From positions 1-64,000 of the forward strand of contig VGHJ01000005.1 of NCBI GenBank assembly GCA_016868295.1: a stretch of 64,000 nt of DNA. Direction: 5' to 3'. Below, piece by piece: positions 32,796 through 50,658 of this stretch. Source of the DNA: Betaproteobacteria bacterium. GTDB lineage: Bacteria; Pseudomonadota; Gammaproteobacteria; Burkholderiales; Rhodocyclaceae. Positions within the stretch are counted from its first letter, which is position 1; each line of letters begins with the position of its first letter. The position numbers and the translations under genes are program-made. The notes under the pieces were generated by a model. It was given only the letters and a program-made list of their open reading frames with translations, searched no databases and was not told where the DNA came from.

Positions 32796-33296
32796 TTACT
32801 GCCGCTTGAGCCTTGCCAGTTGCGCAAAGGGCGAAACGCTTCCGGACAAATCGGCCACTACCGGCGGCTGGCAGGCCTCATGCCTCGGCGCAATCGGCAA
32901 TGCCAGGAGGATTTCCTCCTCCAGCAGGGGCAGGAGATTCAATTCCCGGGATGCCTCGATGGCATCGCATGTCTCGTCCTCGAGCCCGCCAAGCTGGCCA
33001 TCCTCGGGCCACGGCGCCCCGGATTCGACCAGCATGACCCGGCTGCTCACGTCCAGGGCGAACTCCATGGGCCCCAGGCAGCGCTGGCATGTCAGCCTGA
33101 GCGGCCCTTCGATGCGCAGCTTGAGAAAGGCGTTGTTGCCTGCCATTTCCCCGGCAATCTCGTAATCCAGATGGCCGTCGGCATCGAACAGCACGTCGTT
33201 CAGTCGCTGCAACGCCCCAAGCCGCAGTTGGCCGGCGAGACAGCCCTGCCGCCGTGCAAACTCAAGGCCGTCGATGACCATGCCCCGTTGCGACAT
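32796..33296 (-). CDS. YceD/DUF177 family protein
   Basis: LRLTCQRCLGPMEFALDV; upstream of rpmF. Confidence 0.85.
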   Translation of the reverse strand: MSQRGMVIDGLEFARRQGCLAGQLRLGALQRLNDVLFDADGHLDYEIAGEMAGNNAFLKLRIEGPLRLTCQRCLGPMEFALDVSSRVMLVESGAPWPEDGQLGGLEDETCDAIEASRELNLLPLLEEEILLALPIAPRHEACQPPVVADLSGSVSPFAQLARLKRQ

Positions 33297-33361
33297 AAGC
33301 GTGGAATGATATCATTTCGAGACTTTTCCTGTCAAAAGAATAACATCCGTATTCGCCATCG

Positions 33362-33940
33362 ATGCCTCGCCTGATACTTGCCTCCACCTCGGCCTACCGC
33401 CGCGAGTTGCTGAGCCGGCTGCAGATCCCATTTGAAGTCGCCAGCCCGGACACCGATGAATCGCCATTGGCGGGAGAGAGTCCGGCGCAGACGGCCGAAA
33501 GACTGTCCGTGGCCAAGGCCGAGGCGGTTTCCGCTCGCTTTCCCGGCAGCCTGATCATCGGCAGCGACCAGGTGGCCTACCTGGGCGACCAGCGTTTCGG
33601 CAAGCCGCTGACCCGCGAGAGGGCCATCGAGCAACTGCGTCTCATGCGTGGCAAAACGGTGGTTTTCCATACCGGCCTTTGTCTCTTCAACAGCGCCACC
33701 GGCCGGAGACAGGTGACGGGCATACCGACGGAAGTCACGTTTCGCCAGCTCGGCGAGGCGGAAATCGAACGCTATCTGGACAAGGAGCAGCCCTATCACT
33801 GCGCGGGCAGCGCCAAGTCCGAGGGGCTGGGCATCGCCCTGCTGTCGAGCATGCGCGGCGACGACCCGAACGCCCTCATCGGATTGCCCCTGATCGCCCT
33901 GTGCGGCATGCTGCGCATTGAAGGGCTGCACATCCCCTGA
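33362..33940 (+). CDS. Maf-like nucleotide pyrophosphatase
   Basis: [32 protein letters not shown]. Confidence 0.92.
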   Translation: MPRLILASTSAYRRELLSRLQIPFEVASPDTDESPLAGESPAQTAERLSVAKAEAVSARFPGSLIIGSDQVAYLGDQRFGKPLTRERAIEQLRLMRGKTVVFHTGLCLFNSATGRRQVTGIPTEVTFRQLGEAEIERYLDKEQPYHCAGSAKSEGLGIALLSSMRGDDPNALIGLPLIALCGMLRIEGLHIP

Positions 33941-34653
33941 TGCCCCCGGGTCCGCTGTACCTGATTCCCGTTTCGCTGGCCGACGGCAGGACCGAGGCGG
34001 TCCTGCCGGAGGACGTCCAGGGCGTCGCACGCAGCCTGGTTTATTTCATCGTTGAAAATGCCAGGACTGCGCGCGGCGAATTGAAGCGCATGGGGCATCC
34101 GCTGCCGATGCGGAACCTCGACATCCGCGAGCTGCCGCTGGAACCCGGACCCGCCGATCTGGATGCGCTGCTCGCCCCGCTCCTGGCCGGCGCCCCGGGC
34201 GGCCTGATGTCCGAAGCGGGCGTGCCGGCCGTGGCCGACCCGGGCGCGTGCCTGGTGCGCGCGGCCCACGACAAGGGGATTCGCGTCATTCCGCTGGTCG
34301 GGCCGTCGAGCATCCTGCTGGCGCTGATGGCCTCGGGGCTGGATGGACAACGGTTCGCCTTTCACGGCTATCTTCCGATCAAGGCTCAGGAACGGCACAG
34401 GCGCATCGCCGAGCTGGAAAAGCAATCGCGGCGCGACCAGGCAACCCAGATATTCATCGAAACGCCCTATCGCGGTACCCAGCTCTTCCAGGCGCTGCTC
34501 GATGCCTGCCAGCCGGATACGCGATTGTGCGTCGCCGCGGATCTGACCTCCGCGCACGAAAGGATCGCGACGCGCAGCATCGCCGCCTGGCGCGTCGGAG
34601 GTGCGCCGGATCTGGAGAAACGGCCGGCCGTGTTTCTGCTGCTGGTGGAATAG
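33940..34653 (+). CDS. SAM-dependent methyltransferase, RsmI/tetrapyrrole methylase-like
   Basis: LMSEAGVPAVADPGACLVRAAHDKGIRVIPLVGPSSILLALMASGLDGQRFAFHGYLP. Confidence 0.85.
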   Translation: MPPGPLYLIPVSLADGRTEAVLPEDVQGVARSLVYFIVENARTARGELKRMGHPLPMRNLDIRELPLEPGPADLDALLAPLLAGAPGGLMSEAGVPAVADPGACLVRAAHDKGIRVIPLVGPSSILLALMASGLDGQRFAFHGYLPIKAQERHRRIAELEKQSRRDQATQIFIETPYRGTQLFQALLDACQPDTRLCVAADLTSAHERIATRSIAAWRVGGAPDLEKRPAVFLLLVE

Positions 34654-34660
34654 CCCGTGG

Positions 34661-35614
34661 CTAGCGCAGGCCGATCCGGCCGAGAGTATTCATGATGCCT
34701 TCGGCCATGTCCGCGCCGAACTGACGGGCGAACCGCTCGCCCAGACTGGCGCGCAGGGTGTAGTCGCGGATGTCCTCGGCCTTGATGACGTTGCGGGCAA
34801 CCGACTCGATGCTGCCGAGGCCGTCTGCCAGACCGAGCTCGACGCTCTTGGCGCCCGACCACATCAGGCCGCTGAACAATTCCGGCGAATCCTTGAGTCG
34901 CTTGCCGCGCCCCTTGCGCACGACTTCGATGAACTGCCTGTGGATGTCGTCGAGCAGCAACTGCGCATGTTGTTTGTGCTGCACGTCCTGCGGGGAAAAC
35001 GGGTCCAGGAAGCCCTTGTTCTCGCCGGCCGTGAGGAGCCGGCGTTCGACACCGAGCTTGTCCATCGTGCCGGTGAAGCCGAATCCGTCCATCAGAACGC
35101 CGATCGATCCGACGATGCTCGCCTTGTCCACATAGATCCTGTCGGCCGCCGCGGCGACGTAATAGCCGCCGGAGGCGCAGACGTCCTCGACCACGGCATA
35201 GAGCGGAATGTCCGGGTGCTTCGTGCGCAGCCGCCGGATCTCGTCGTTGATGATCCCCGACTGGACAGGGCTGCCGCCCGGGCTGTTGATGCGCAGGATC
35301 ACGCCCTGCGTGCCGCGGTCCTTGAAGGCGGCCTGCAGGGCAGCGTTGACCTTCTCCGCGCTGGCTTCCCCGGTCGGCTTGATGACGCCGTTCAACTGGA
35401 TCAGTGCCGTGTGCTTCCTGCCGTCGCCGAGCTTCTCCGTCGCGTCTCCCCAGTCGCCCAACGCCAGAATGATGAAGGTCAGATAGACGAAGCCGAGCAG
35501 CTTGAAGAATATGCCCCAGCGGCGGCGGCGCTTCTGCTCGGCGAGCGATTCGAGCGCCAGCTTTTCGATGGCCTTGCGCTCCCATGCGGGATCGTTGTTC
35601 GGGGTTTCAGCCAT
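34661..35614 (-). CDS. S49 family peptidase (SppA-like)
   Basis: VILRINSPGGSPVQSGIINDEIRRLR; ASGGYYVAAAADRIYVDKASIVGSIGV. Confidence 0.9.
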   Translation of the reverse strand: MAETPNNDPAWERKAIEKLALESLAEQKRRRRWGIFFKLLGFVYLTFIILALGDWGDATEKLGDGRKHTALIQLNGVIKPTGEASAEKVNAALQAAFKDRGTQGVILRINSPGGSPVQSGIINDEIRRLRTKHPDIPLYAVVEDVCASGGYYVAAAADRIYVDKASIVGSIGVLMDGFGFTGTMDKLGVERRLLTAGENKGFLDPFSPQDVQHKQHAQLLLDDIHRQFIEVVRKGRGKRLKDSPELFSGLMWSGAKSVELGLADGLGSIESVARNVIKAEDIRDYTLRASLGERFARQFGADMAEGIMNTLGRIGLR

Positions 35615-35624
35615 GTTCCCTTCG

Positions 35625-35969
35625 CTATTTGAGAAAGACGCTTCCGTCGCGCTCTTCGATATCCAGTTGCTGGAGGCGGCGGCCGCGGCAGGGTCCGCCC
35701 ATGCATTCGCCGCTGTCAGGACGGTATATCGCGCCGTGCGTGGAGCAAATCAAGTATAGCCCGGAATCATCGAAGAATTCCCCGGCGTTCCAGTCGATCT
35801 CGATACCGACGTGGGCGCAGCGGTTCAGGTACGCATAGGCCTTGCCGCCATAACGGACGACAAAGGCGCTTGCCATGGCGCCGCCCTCGAGCGGAAGCTC
35901 GAAGCGCACGCCGCAGCCTTTTTCGGCCAGCGTATCACTGGCGCAGATCAGCCGTGTTGTCTCAGCCAT
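35625..35969 (-). CDS. Rieske [2Fe-2S] protein
   Basis: CAHVGIEIDWN...CSTHGAIYRPDSGECMGGPCRG. Confidence 0.85.
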   Translation of the reverse strand: MAETTRLICASDTLAEKGCGVRFELPLEGGAMASAFVVRYGGKAYAYLNRCAHVGIEIDWNAGEFFDDSGLYLICSTHGAIYRPDSGECMGGPCRGRRLQQLDIEERDGSVFLK

Positions 35970-36604
35970 TCCCTCAAATCCGAGAGCCGGTCGAACAGAG
36001 CCAACGGATCCTCGCGGGCAAGCTCTTCGCGGGAATGGGCGCCGAAGCCGACGCCGAGCGACCTGACGCCGGCGTTTCTGGCCATCTGCAGATCGTGCGT
36101 CGTGTCGCCAATCATCAAGGTGCGTTCCGGCTCCGCATCCAGCTCATACATGAGCTCGAACAGCATGTCAGGGGCCGGCTTGGAATTGCATTCATCGGCA
36201 CAGCGCGTGGCATGGAAGAAATCCGCCAGGCCGGTCGAGTCGAGCGCCCGGTTCAATCCGAGGCGGCTTTTTCCCGTGGCCACGCCGAGCAGGAAGCCGA
36301 CCTCCCGCAGTTCGGCCACCAGCTCGTAGGCGCCGGCAAACAGGGACAGTTCATGGTCCTGCGACAGATAGTGATGGCGGTAGCGTTCCGCGATGCGATT
36401 GTGCTCGCTTGCCGGGGCGCCCGGCAGCGCCCGCGAAAGGGCGTCGCGCAGACCGAGACCGATCACCTGGCGTGCCGTGGTGTCGTCCGGCGGCTCCAGG
36501 CCGAGATCCCGGGCGGCGGCCTGCATGCAGGCGACGATGGCGCCCGCCGAATCCATCAGGGTGCCGTCCCAGTCAAATACCACCAGGCGGTAGTTCCGTT
36601 CCAT
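35948..36604 (-). CDS. HAD-family phosphatase (phosphoglycolate phosphatase-like)
   Basis: YRLVVFDWDGTLMDSAGAIVACM. Confidence 0.85.
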   Translation of the reverse strand: MERNYRLVVFDWDGTLMDSAGAIVACMQAAARDLGLEPPDDTTARQVIGLGLRDALSRALPGAPASEHNRIAERYRHHYLSQDHELSLFAGAYELVAELREVGFLLGVATGKSRLGLNRALDSTGLADFFHATRCADECNSKPAPDMLFELMYELDAEPERTLMIGDTTHDLQMARNAGVRSLGVGFGAHSREELAREDPLALFDRLSDLREWLRQHG

Positions 36605-37550
36605 GGTCTCTCTGTTCGTTCCGATCCAGCCGTTCGAGGAATCGCGTCAGCTCCGCTGGCAGCGGCGACGCGAGTTCCAGCCGCTCATGGGTCGCCGGAT
36701 GTGCGAGGCTCAGGTGGGCGGCATGCAGGAACATGCGGCCCAGCCCCTGCTTATGCAAGAGCTTGTTGAGGGGGAAATCGCCGTACTTGTCGTCGCCGCA
36801 CAGCGGATGGCCGAGGTGGGCGAGATGAACGCGAATCTGGTGCGTACGGCCGGTCTTCAACTCCACCTCGACCAGGCTGAAGTTCTGCCAGCGGGCAACC
36901 AGGCGCACGATGCTGTGCGCCTCCTTGCCTTCGCGCGACACGCTGACGCGGCGCTCGCCCTCCTCCGTGAGGTATTTGTGGAGGGCCAGCCGCACGTGCC
37001 GCAGCGGTTCCCGCCAGCGGCCCTTGACCAGCGCCAGGTAGCGCTTCTCGATGCGCCCCTCGCGGAACAGGTCGTGCAGCGCCGTCAGGGCGGCGCGCTT
37101 CTTCGCGACGAGCAGCAGCCCGGAGGTTTCGCGGTCGAGACGGTGGGCCAGTTCGAGAAAGCGCGCCTGAGGGCGCTGCCGCCGCAATTGCTCGATGACG
37201 CCGAAGCTCACCCCGCTGCCGCCATGGACGGCCATGCCAGCCGGCTTGTCGATCGCCAGCAGCCAGTCGTCCTCGTGAAGGATGCGATAGGCGCGTCCGG
37301 CGGGGATCGCCTTATCCGTCCCGGCGCGAACCGCCACGGGCGGAATGCGCACCTCGTCGCCCGCCTGCAGACGGTAATCGGGTCCGACGCGCCGGCTGTT
37401 CACGCGCACCTCGCCGCTTCTGAGGATGCGATAGACGTGGCTTTTCGGCACCCCCTTGCAAACGGCAAGGAGGTAGTTGTCGATGCGCTGCCCCTCGGCT
37501 TCCTCGCCAATACGACGGTGGCTGACGGAAGCTTTGCTTAACTCCTTCAT
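36573..37550 (-). CDS. rluC: 23S rRNA pseudouridine synthase RluC
   Basis: AHRLDRETSGLLLVAKKRAALTALHDLFREGRIEKRYLALVKG; S4 domain at N-terminus; ATG at 37550. Confidence 0.9.
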   Translation of the reverse strand: MKELSKASVSHRRIGEEAEGQRIDNYLLAVCKGVPKSHVYRILRSGEVRVNSRRVGPDYRLQAGDEVRIPPVAVRAGTDKAIPAGRAYRILHEDDWLLAIDKPAGMAVHGGSGVSFGVIEQLRRQRPQARFLELAHRLDRETSGLLLVAKKRAALTALHDLFREGRIEKRYLALVKGRWREPLRHVRLALHKYLTEEGERRVSVSREGKEAHSIVRLVARWQNFSLVEVELKTGRTHQIRVHLAHLGHPLCGDDKYGDFPLNKLLHKQGLGRMFLHAAHLSLAHPATHERLELASPLPAELTRFLERLDRNEQRDHGTELPPGGI

Positions 37551-37916
37551 TTTGAATATACTGCCGGCTGGTTTGCCCATTTCGGGGACCGGCCACGAAG
37601 AAAAATTCAGGCTGGTTTCGGATGCGCGCCCCATGACCCGAAGCGGCATCGGTCGGCACGCCGGAATGCTGTCGATTCATCGACACCCGCGAACCGCGAA
37701 AGGTTAATTCGCTCACCAGAAGCAGCGATACTACTTGAATTGCGCGCACTTAGCACACGCGGAACACACTGTCCTGACATTACTTCAGGACGCAACGACA
37801 AACCCGAAATTAGTTTGCCCCTGACACTCTTGATGATTTCAAACCAGCCAAACTAATAATCCGCCTGAACCGGATGCGGTTTGTCTTCCCGTGTTTGCGC
37901 GCGGGAGAACAACACC

Positions 37917-40529
37917 ATGAAACGCATGCTGTTCAATGCGACGCAGGCCGAGGAACTCCGCGTCGCGATCGTCGATGGCCAGAAACTGATCGACCTCGAC
38001 ATCGAATCGGCCGCCAAGGAACAACGCAAGAGCAACATCTACAAGGCCGTCATCACCCGCATCGAGCCCAGCCTCGAAGCGGCCTTCGTCGATTACGGCG
38101 CCGAACGCCACGGTTTCCTCCCCTTCAAGGAAGTCTCGCGCGCCTATTTCAGGGAAGGCGTCGAGCCGAACCGCGCCACCATCAAGGAAGCGCTCAAGGA
38201 AGGCCAGGAACTCATCGTCCAGGTGGACAAGGACGAGCGCGGCAACAAGGGCGCCGCGCTGACCACCTTCATCTCGCTGGCCGGCCGCTACCTCGTGCTG
38301 ATGCCGAACAACCCCCGCGGCGGCGGCGTCTCGCGCCGCATCGAGGGCGAGGACCGCAACGAACTGCGCGAGGCCATGGACCAGCTCGACGTGCCGCAGG
38401 GCATGAGCCTGATCGCGCGCACCGCCGGCATCGGCCGCACCGCAGAGGAACTGCAGTGGGACCTCAACTACCTGATGCAGCTGTGGCGCGCCATCGAGGG
38501 TGCCGCCAACAGCCAGAAGGGCGCTTTCCTCATCTACCAGGAAGGCAGCCTGGTCATCCGCGCCATCCGCGACTACTTCCAGCCGGACATCGGCGAGATC
38601 CTCATCGATACCGATGACATCTTCGAGCAGGCGCAGCAGTTCATGAGCCACGTCATGCCGGGCAACGTGGCGCGCGTCAAGCGCTACCGCGACGACGTGC
38701 CGCTCTTCTCGCGCTTTCAGATCGAGCACCAGATCGAGACCGCCTTCGGCCGCCAGGTCACCCTGCCCTCGGGCGGCGCCATCGTGGTGGACCACACCGA
38801 GGCGCTGGTGGCGATCGACGTCAACTCCGGCCGTGCCACGCGCGGCGCCGACATCGAGGAGACCGCGCTGCGCACCAACCTCGAGGCGGCGGACGAAGTC
38901 GCGCGCCAGCTGCGCCTGCGCGACCTGGGCGGCCTCATCGTCATCGACTTCATCGACATGGAAAGCCCGCGCGCCCAGCGCGAAGTGGAAAACCGCCTGC
39001 GCGACGCCCTGCACTTCGACCGCGCCCGCGTGCAGACGGGCAAGATCTCGCGCTTCGGCCTGCTCGAACTGTCGCGCCAGCGCCTGCGCCCGGCACTGGC
39101 CGAGATGACCTACATCCCCTGCCCGCGCTGCACCGGCACGGGCCACATCCGCAGCACCGAATCGGCCGCCCTGCACATCCTGCGCATCCTCGAGGAGGAG
39201 GCGATGAAGGAGAACACCGGCGCCGTGCACGCCCAGGTGCCGGTCGACGTCGCCACCTTCCTGCTCAACGAGAAGCGCGACGACATCCGCACCATCGAGT
39301 TGCGCCACAAGGTCAACATCGTGCTCATCCCGAACACGCACCTGGAGACGCCGGCGCACGAGATCGTGCGCCTGCGCCACGACCAGCTCAATCAGGAAGA
39401 GCAGGTGCCGCCGAGTTACCGCATGGCCGAGGCGCCGCCCACCGAGGCCTACCAGCCGCCCTCGGCGCAGACCGAGACCCGGCCGGCCCGCCCCGAGGCC
39501 GCCGTCAGGGGCATCACGCCGGCCCAGCCGGCGCCCGTGGTGGAGCCCAAGGCGGCCGCACCGCAGCCCGCAGCGGCCGAGCATGGCATCATCTCGAAAA
39601 TCTTCGGCTGGTTCCGGGGCAACCGCAAGGCCGAACCGACGCCGGCGGAAAAGTCAGTCGCCCCGGCACGGCGTGAGCGCGAGCCGTCCCGCGAGGGGCG
39701 CGGCGAGCGCGGCCGCGGGCGCGGCGAGCGTGGGAAGCAAGAGCCGCGCGAGCGCCAGCGCGGCCAGCAGCGGCCGGAGCAAGAGGCGCGCGGCGACCGC
39801 CGTTCGCGGTCCGAACGCAGCGAACGGCCGCAACAGCAGGAGCAGCGTCCGCCGAAGCAGCAGCGTCCGCAACAGGAACAGCGTCCAACCCCTGCCCCCG
39901 CACCGGAAACGCAAGCCGGACCGCACAGCGCCCTGGAAACGCCGCCGCCGGGCAGTGGCGAAGGCCAGGATGAGCAGCGCCGAGGCCGGCGCGGCCGGCG
40001 TGGTCGTGGCCGGGACCGTGGCGAACGTCGCGGCGAGGCGCAAACCGGTGACACGGGAGCCGAACATGCCGTGCCAGCCGCCCTGCAGACGCATGACGAG
40101 GAGCAGGCGCAACCTGCCATCGAGGTCGGTGCAGTTTCCGCGCCGGTCGTCGAGGTCGCCCCGGCGCCGGTTCCTCTGCCGGCCGAACCCCAGGCGCCGT
40201 CAGCCGAACCGGTGCTGGCCGGCGAACCCGCACCTGCACCCGTTCCCGTGATCCATGCGGAACTCCCCGTTGAGCAGGAAGCCATAGTGGTGTCGCCGGC
40301 AGTCGCCGAGGCGGCTCCGGAAGAACCGGCTCCCGCCGTCGCGGTGCCGCCCAAGGCGGACATCCAGGTCGCACTCGAAGCCTCGGGCCTGATCCTGGTC
40401 GAAACCAGCCGCGAAAAGGCATCCGCCGTGCCGGCTGCGCCAGAAAGCGAAATCCGGCTTGGCCGCAAGCCCAAGGCGGCACCCGTGATCCCGCAGGAGC
40501 CGATGGTTCAGGTTGAAACACGCAAATAA
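37917..40529 (+). CDS. rne: Ribonuclease E
   Basis: [42 protein letters not shown]; Arg/Gln-rich C-terminal half. Confidence 0.95.
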   Translation: MKRMLFNATQAEELRVAIVDGQKLIDLDIESAAKEQRKSNIYKAVITRIEPSLEAAFVDYGAERHGFLPFKEVSRAYFREGVEPNRATIKEALKEGQELIVQVDKDERGNKGAALTTFISLAGRYLVLMPNNPRGGGVSRRIEGEDRNELREAMDQLDVPQGMSLIARTAGIGRTAEELQWDLNYLMQLWRAIEGAANSQKGAFLIYQEGSLVIRAIRDYFQPDIGEILIDTDDIFEQAQQFMSHVMPGNVARVKRYRDDVPLFSRFQIEHQIETAFGRQVTLPSGGAIVVDHTEALVAIDVNSGRATRGADIEETALRTNLEAADEVARQLRLRDLGGLIVIDFIDMESPRAQREVENRLRDALHFDRARVQTGKISRFGLLELSRQRLRPALAEMTYIPCPRCTGTGHIRSTESAALHILRILEEEAMKENTGAVHAQVPVDVATFLLNEKRDDIRTIELRHKVNIVLIPNTHLETPAHEIVRLRHDQLNQEEQVPPSYRMAEAPPTEAYQPPSAQTETRPARPEAAVRGITPAQPAPVVEPKAAAPQPAAAEHGIISKIFGWFRGNRKAEPTPAEKSVAPARREREPSREGRGERGRGRGERGKQEPRERQRGQQRPEQEARGDRRSRSERSERPQQQEQRPPKQQRPQQEQRPTPAPAPETQAGPHSALETPPPGSGEGQDEQRRGRRGRRGRGRDRGERRGEAQTGDTGAEHAVPAALQTHDEEQAQPAIEVGAVSAPVVEVAPAPVPLPAEPQAPSAEPVLAGEPAPAPVPVIHAELPVEQEAIVVSPAVAEAAPEEPAPAVAVPPKADIQVALEASGLILVETSREKASAVPAAPESEIRLGRKPKAAPVIPQEPMVQVETRK
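39649..39672 (-). repeat. GCCGT-N12-GACTT dispersed motif, subfamily B copy 2
   Basis: rc GCCGTGCCGGGGCGACTGACTTTT. Confidence 0.65.
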
Positions 40530-40540
40530 AACAATGATGT

Positions 40541-40574
40541 AGCCGGGGCGGGAGACCGTCCCGGCTATTTTTTT
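40541..40574 (+). terminator. Rho-independent terminator after rne
   Basis: AGCCGGG...CCCGGCT followed by ATTTTTTT. Confidence 0.8.
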
Positions 40575-41034
40575 GTCTGCGTGAGGACACCGATCAGGCC
40601 ACGGGCGGCATCCTCGGCCATGTCGAGCACCTGCTCGAAGCCGCTGGCGCCGCCGTAATAGGGATCCGGCATCTCGTACTCTTCAAAGGCCTCGGCGTAT
40701 TCCAGGAACAGGCCCAGCTTCGAATGGTATTCGGGACGGGAGCCGCGCTTCAGATGGACCAGATTGGCGCGGTCCATGGCCAGCAACAGGTCGAAGCGCT
40801 CGAAATCCTCCGGGCAGACCTGACGGGCACGCAATCGGGAAAGATCGACCCCCCTTTTCATGGCCGCCAGACAGGTGCGCGGATCCGGTGGCTCGCCCAC
40901 GTGATAGTCGTGCGTTCCAGCAGAATCCACTTTAATTAAATCATATAATCCATTGTTAATTAATATATTTCTTGCAACGCCTTCAGCCGTGGGTGATCTG
41001 CAGATATTGCCCATGCAGACGAACAGGATGCGTT

Positions 41035-41038
<4 letters not shown>
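40565..41038 (-). CDS. Low-molecular-weight protein-tyrosine-phosphatase
   Basis: [23 protein letters not shown]. Confidence 0.92.
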
Positions 41039-43098
<2,060 letters not shown>

Positions 43099-43122
43099 TC
43101 GCGGTGCTGAAACGGGATTCTA

Positions 43123-44016
43123 TCAAGCGGCGTCCGCCGGTCGCTCCTCGATCCGGCCGGAGAACAGGCTGGCAGCGACGATCATCGCCCCGCCGACCCA
43201 TTCCTGCGGGGTCATCGTCTCCCCCGCCAGCAGCCAGGCCGAGAGCGCGGCCACCACCAGCTCGAAGAGAAAGATGACGATGGCGCGGTTGGCCGGGGTG
43301 TGGGTCAGGCCGTACTGCACGAAGAGATTCGTCGCCAGCAGCACGAGGCCGAGCAGGCCGACCAGCAGCCAGCCCTCCGCCGGCGGGAAAGCCATGGGCG
43401 CCGGTTCGAACGGCAGGACCAGCCCTCCGACGATGACGACGCCGGCGAAGACGGCCATCGACTTCAGCTCGATGGGCAGTTCATGCGCCTTGCGGATGAG
43501 CACGTTGGCCAGGGCGAAGAGGAAGCCCGCCGCCAGGCCGAGCCATTCCGCCCCGCTCTGCGGCAGCGGCAGGCCCAGCCGCGGCTGCCACAGCATGACG
43601 ACGGCGCCCGAGAGCGACAGCACGATCACCGCCGTGCCGGCGAGACTGACTTTTTCACCGAGCAGCAGGCGGGCAAGCAGGACGGTCCACAGCGGCGCCA
43701 GGTAGAACAGCAGCAGCACCCGCATCACCTCCCCATGCACCGTGGCGAGGACGTAGCCGAGGTTGCAGCCGCCCGAAACGAGCCCGATCAGGATCAGCAT
43801 GCCGGCCGGCCGGGAGGAGGCCAGGCGGGATCGCAGCAGCGGAAAGCCGAGGGCAAACGCCACGAGATAGGTCAGCGTGGCGCCGAGCGCGGCCGAGACG
43901 GCCATGCCCTCGAGCACGCGGTAGGGATGCCAGATGAGCCCCCAGACGGTGGCGCCGGCGAGCAGCGAGACGATGGCTACGGTGTTTTTCTTCGCCGACA
44001 CACTTATAATCTGCAT
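43123..44016 (-). CDS. EamA/DMT-family transporter
   Basis: Ten-TM EamA-like hydrophobic protein. Confidence 0.8.
   Translation of the reverse strand: MQIISVSAKKNTVAIVSLLAGATVWGLIWHPYRVLEGMAVSAALGATLTYLVAFALGFPLLRSRLASSRPAGMLILIGLVSGGCNLGYVLATVHGEVMRVLLLFYLAPLWTVLLARLLLGEKVSLAGTAVIVLSLSGAVVMLWQPRLGLPLPQSGAEWLGLAAGFLFALANVLIRKAHELPIELKSMAVFAGVVIVGGLVLPFEPAPMAFPPAEGWLLVGLLGLVLLATNLFVQYGLTHTPANRAIVIFLFELVVAALSAWLLAGETMTPQEWVGGAMIVAASLFSGRIEERPADAA
43631..43654 (+). repeat. GCCGT-N12-GACTT dispersed motif, subfamily B copy 3
   Basis: GCCGTGCCGGCGAGACTGACTTTT. Confidence 0.65.
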
Positions 44017-44061
44017 ATCTCAGACAAGCGGCGCCGCAGCAGCCGAAGCCGCGCAGACACC

Positions 44062-49308
<5,247 letters not shown>

Positions 49309-49337
49309 TGACCGGACGCGCCGTTTTGCTTGGATGG

Positions 49338-49357
49338 ATGGACTTACTGTCCATTTT
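49338..49357 (+). terminator. Short hairpin plus TTTTG after prmB
   Basis: ATGGAC-ttact-GTCCAT then TTTTG. Confidence 0.4.
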
Positions 49358-49462
49358 GACGCTGTATTGCACAGGAGAGGCAAACCAGTGTATTTTCTGT
49401 CCGGCCCCTGTGGGCGGAAACGGGTCAGACCTGATAAGACACTGCATTAACAGGAATTGATC

Positions 49463-49912
49463 ATGTCGAGCGATCGACCGATACTGCTGGTGGAAGACAA
49501 CCCCGACGACGAGGCGCTCACCCTGCGCGCCTTCAACAAGAACCGCATGGGCAACCCGGTCGTCGTTGCGCGCGACGGCGTCGAGGCGCTCGAATACCTG
49601 TTCGGCAACGGCCATCACGCCGGCCGCGACCTGTCGGTCATTCCTGCGGTCGTGCTGCTCGACTTGAAGCTTCCCCGCATCGATGGGCTCGAGGTGCTGC
49701 GCCGCATCCGCGCCAACGAGCGCACCAGCCTCCTGCCGGTGGTCATCCTCACCACCTCGAAGGAGCAGCAGGACATCTACGAAGGCTACAGCCTCGGCGC
49801 CAACAGCTATATCCGCAAGCCGGTCGATTTCGAGAAGTTCATCCAGGCCGTCGGCCAGCTCGGCCTCTACTGGCTGGTGCTCAACGAGCCGGTCGAAGCC
49901 GCGTTAGCCTGA
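49463..49912 (+). CDS. Single-domain CheY/Rcp1-like response regulator
   Basis: ILLVEDNPDDEALTLRAF; VVLLDLKLPRIDGLEVLRRIR; VVILTTSKEQQD. Confidence 0.9.
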   Translation: MSSDRPILLVEDNPDDEALTLRAFNKNRMGNPVVVARDGVEALEYLFGNGHHAGRDLSVIPAVVLLDLKLPRIDGLEVLRRIRANERTSLLPVVILTTSKEQQDIYEGYSLGANSYIRKPVDFEKFIQAVGQLGLYWLVLNEPVEAALA

Positions 49913-49922
49913 CCCCCGCAGG

Positions 49923-49946
49923 AAAAGTCAGTCGTCGTGACACGGC
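49923..49946 (-). repeat. GCCGT-N12-GACTT dispersed motif, subfamily B copy 5
   Basis: rc GCCGTGTCACGACGACTGACTTTT. Confidence 0.65.
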
Positions 49947-50578
49947 GACGGCTCTTTCCGCCAGCCGTCGAAGTAATGCGCCGCGCACGCGCCGGCGCGC
50001 ACCGCGGCAATGAAGCTCGCCATGTCCGTCACCGGTTGCGTGAATTCGGTCGCGCAGCGCCCCACCGCCGCCACCTTGTGGCAGTCGCTGCCTCCGAGCG
50101 CCGGCAGCGCCAGATGCCGCGTCGCGGTGACGGCAAGAGCGTTGTCCGAATCGACGTTGCCGCCGTTGTGCGTCTCCACCGCGACGATGCCCTGCAACTC
50201 GAGCAGGCCGTCGAGCAGGCTGCAGACACCGAACTCCCGGTAGGGATGCGCCGGCACGCAGATGCCGCCCAGCGCGTTGATGAGCGCGATGACGTCGTCC
50301 AGCGGCAGCCAGGTGTCGCGCCCCCAGACGTTCCAGGAATCGTCCTCGACGCCGTAGGCCAGCAGGTGGCCGCGGTCGGTGGTGATTTCCACGCCGCGCA
50401 AGACCAGCAGCCCTTCCTCGCGGCCGATCGCCTCGACCGGCGCGGAGGCTTCGTAGGAATGGTGCTCGGTGATCACCACGCCGTCCAGCCCGATCGCCTT
50501 CGCCCGGCGGATCAGATCGCGCGGCTCGAGCCAGTTGTCGTAGGAATGCTTGGTGTGGCAGTGGCAGTCGATCCACAT
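49928..50578 (-). CDS. PHP-domain metal-dependent phosphoesterase
   Basis: MWIDCHCHTKHSYDNWLEPRDLIRRAKAIGLDGVVITEHHSYEAS...GVEITTDRGHLLAYGV; HxH and GSDCH metal motifs. Confidence 0.85.
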   Translation of the reverse strand: MWIDCHCHTKHSYDNWLEPRDLIRRAKAIGLDGVVITEHHSYEASAPVEAIGREEGLLVLRGVEITTDRGHLLAYGVEDDSWNVWGRDTWLPLDDVIALINALGGICVPAHPYREFGVCSLLDGLLELQGIVAVETHNGGNVDSDNALAVTATRHLALPALGGSDCHKVAAVGRCATEFTQPVTDMASFIAAVRAGACAAHYFDGWRKEPSPCHDD

Positions 50579-50585
50579 TTCAGAT

Positions 50586-50649
50586 GCCGGTTGCCGGTTG
50601 CCAGTAGGCGGTTGCGACCCCTTCTGACAACGGGCAACCGGCAACCGGC
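50586..50649. repeat. Perfect 17-bp inverted repeat between GNAT and PHP genes
   Basis: GCCGGTTGCCGGTTGCC (50586-50602) / GGCAACCGGCAACCGGC (50633-50649), 30-nt loop. Confidence 0.9.
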
Positions 50650-50658
50650 AACTGAAGC

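Noticed and set aside
37839-39584. 581-aa minus-strand ORF
   Set aside because: Antisense of rne; repetitive RR/GG/AD composition
38000-40500. Arg/Gln/Pro-rich repetitive tract of rne as a novel low-complexity system
   Set aside because: Expected for the disordered C-terminal degradosome scaffold of RNase E
43300-44061. N-terminal extension of dapC ORF
   Set aside because: Antisense to the EamA transporter; real start taken as GTG 44062
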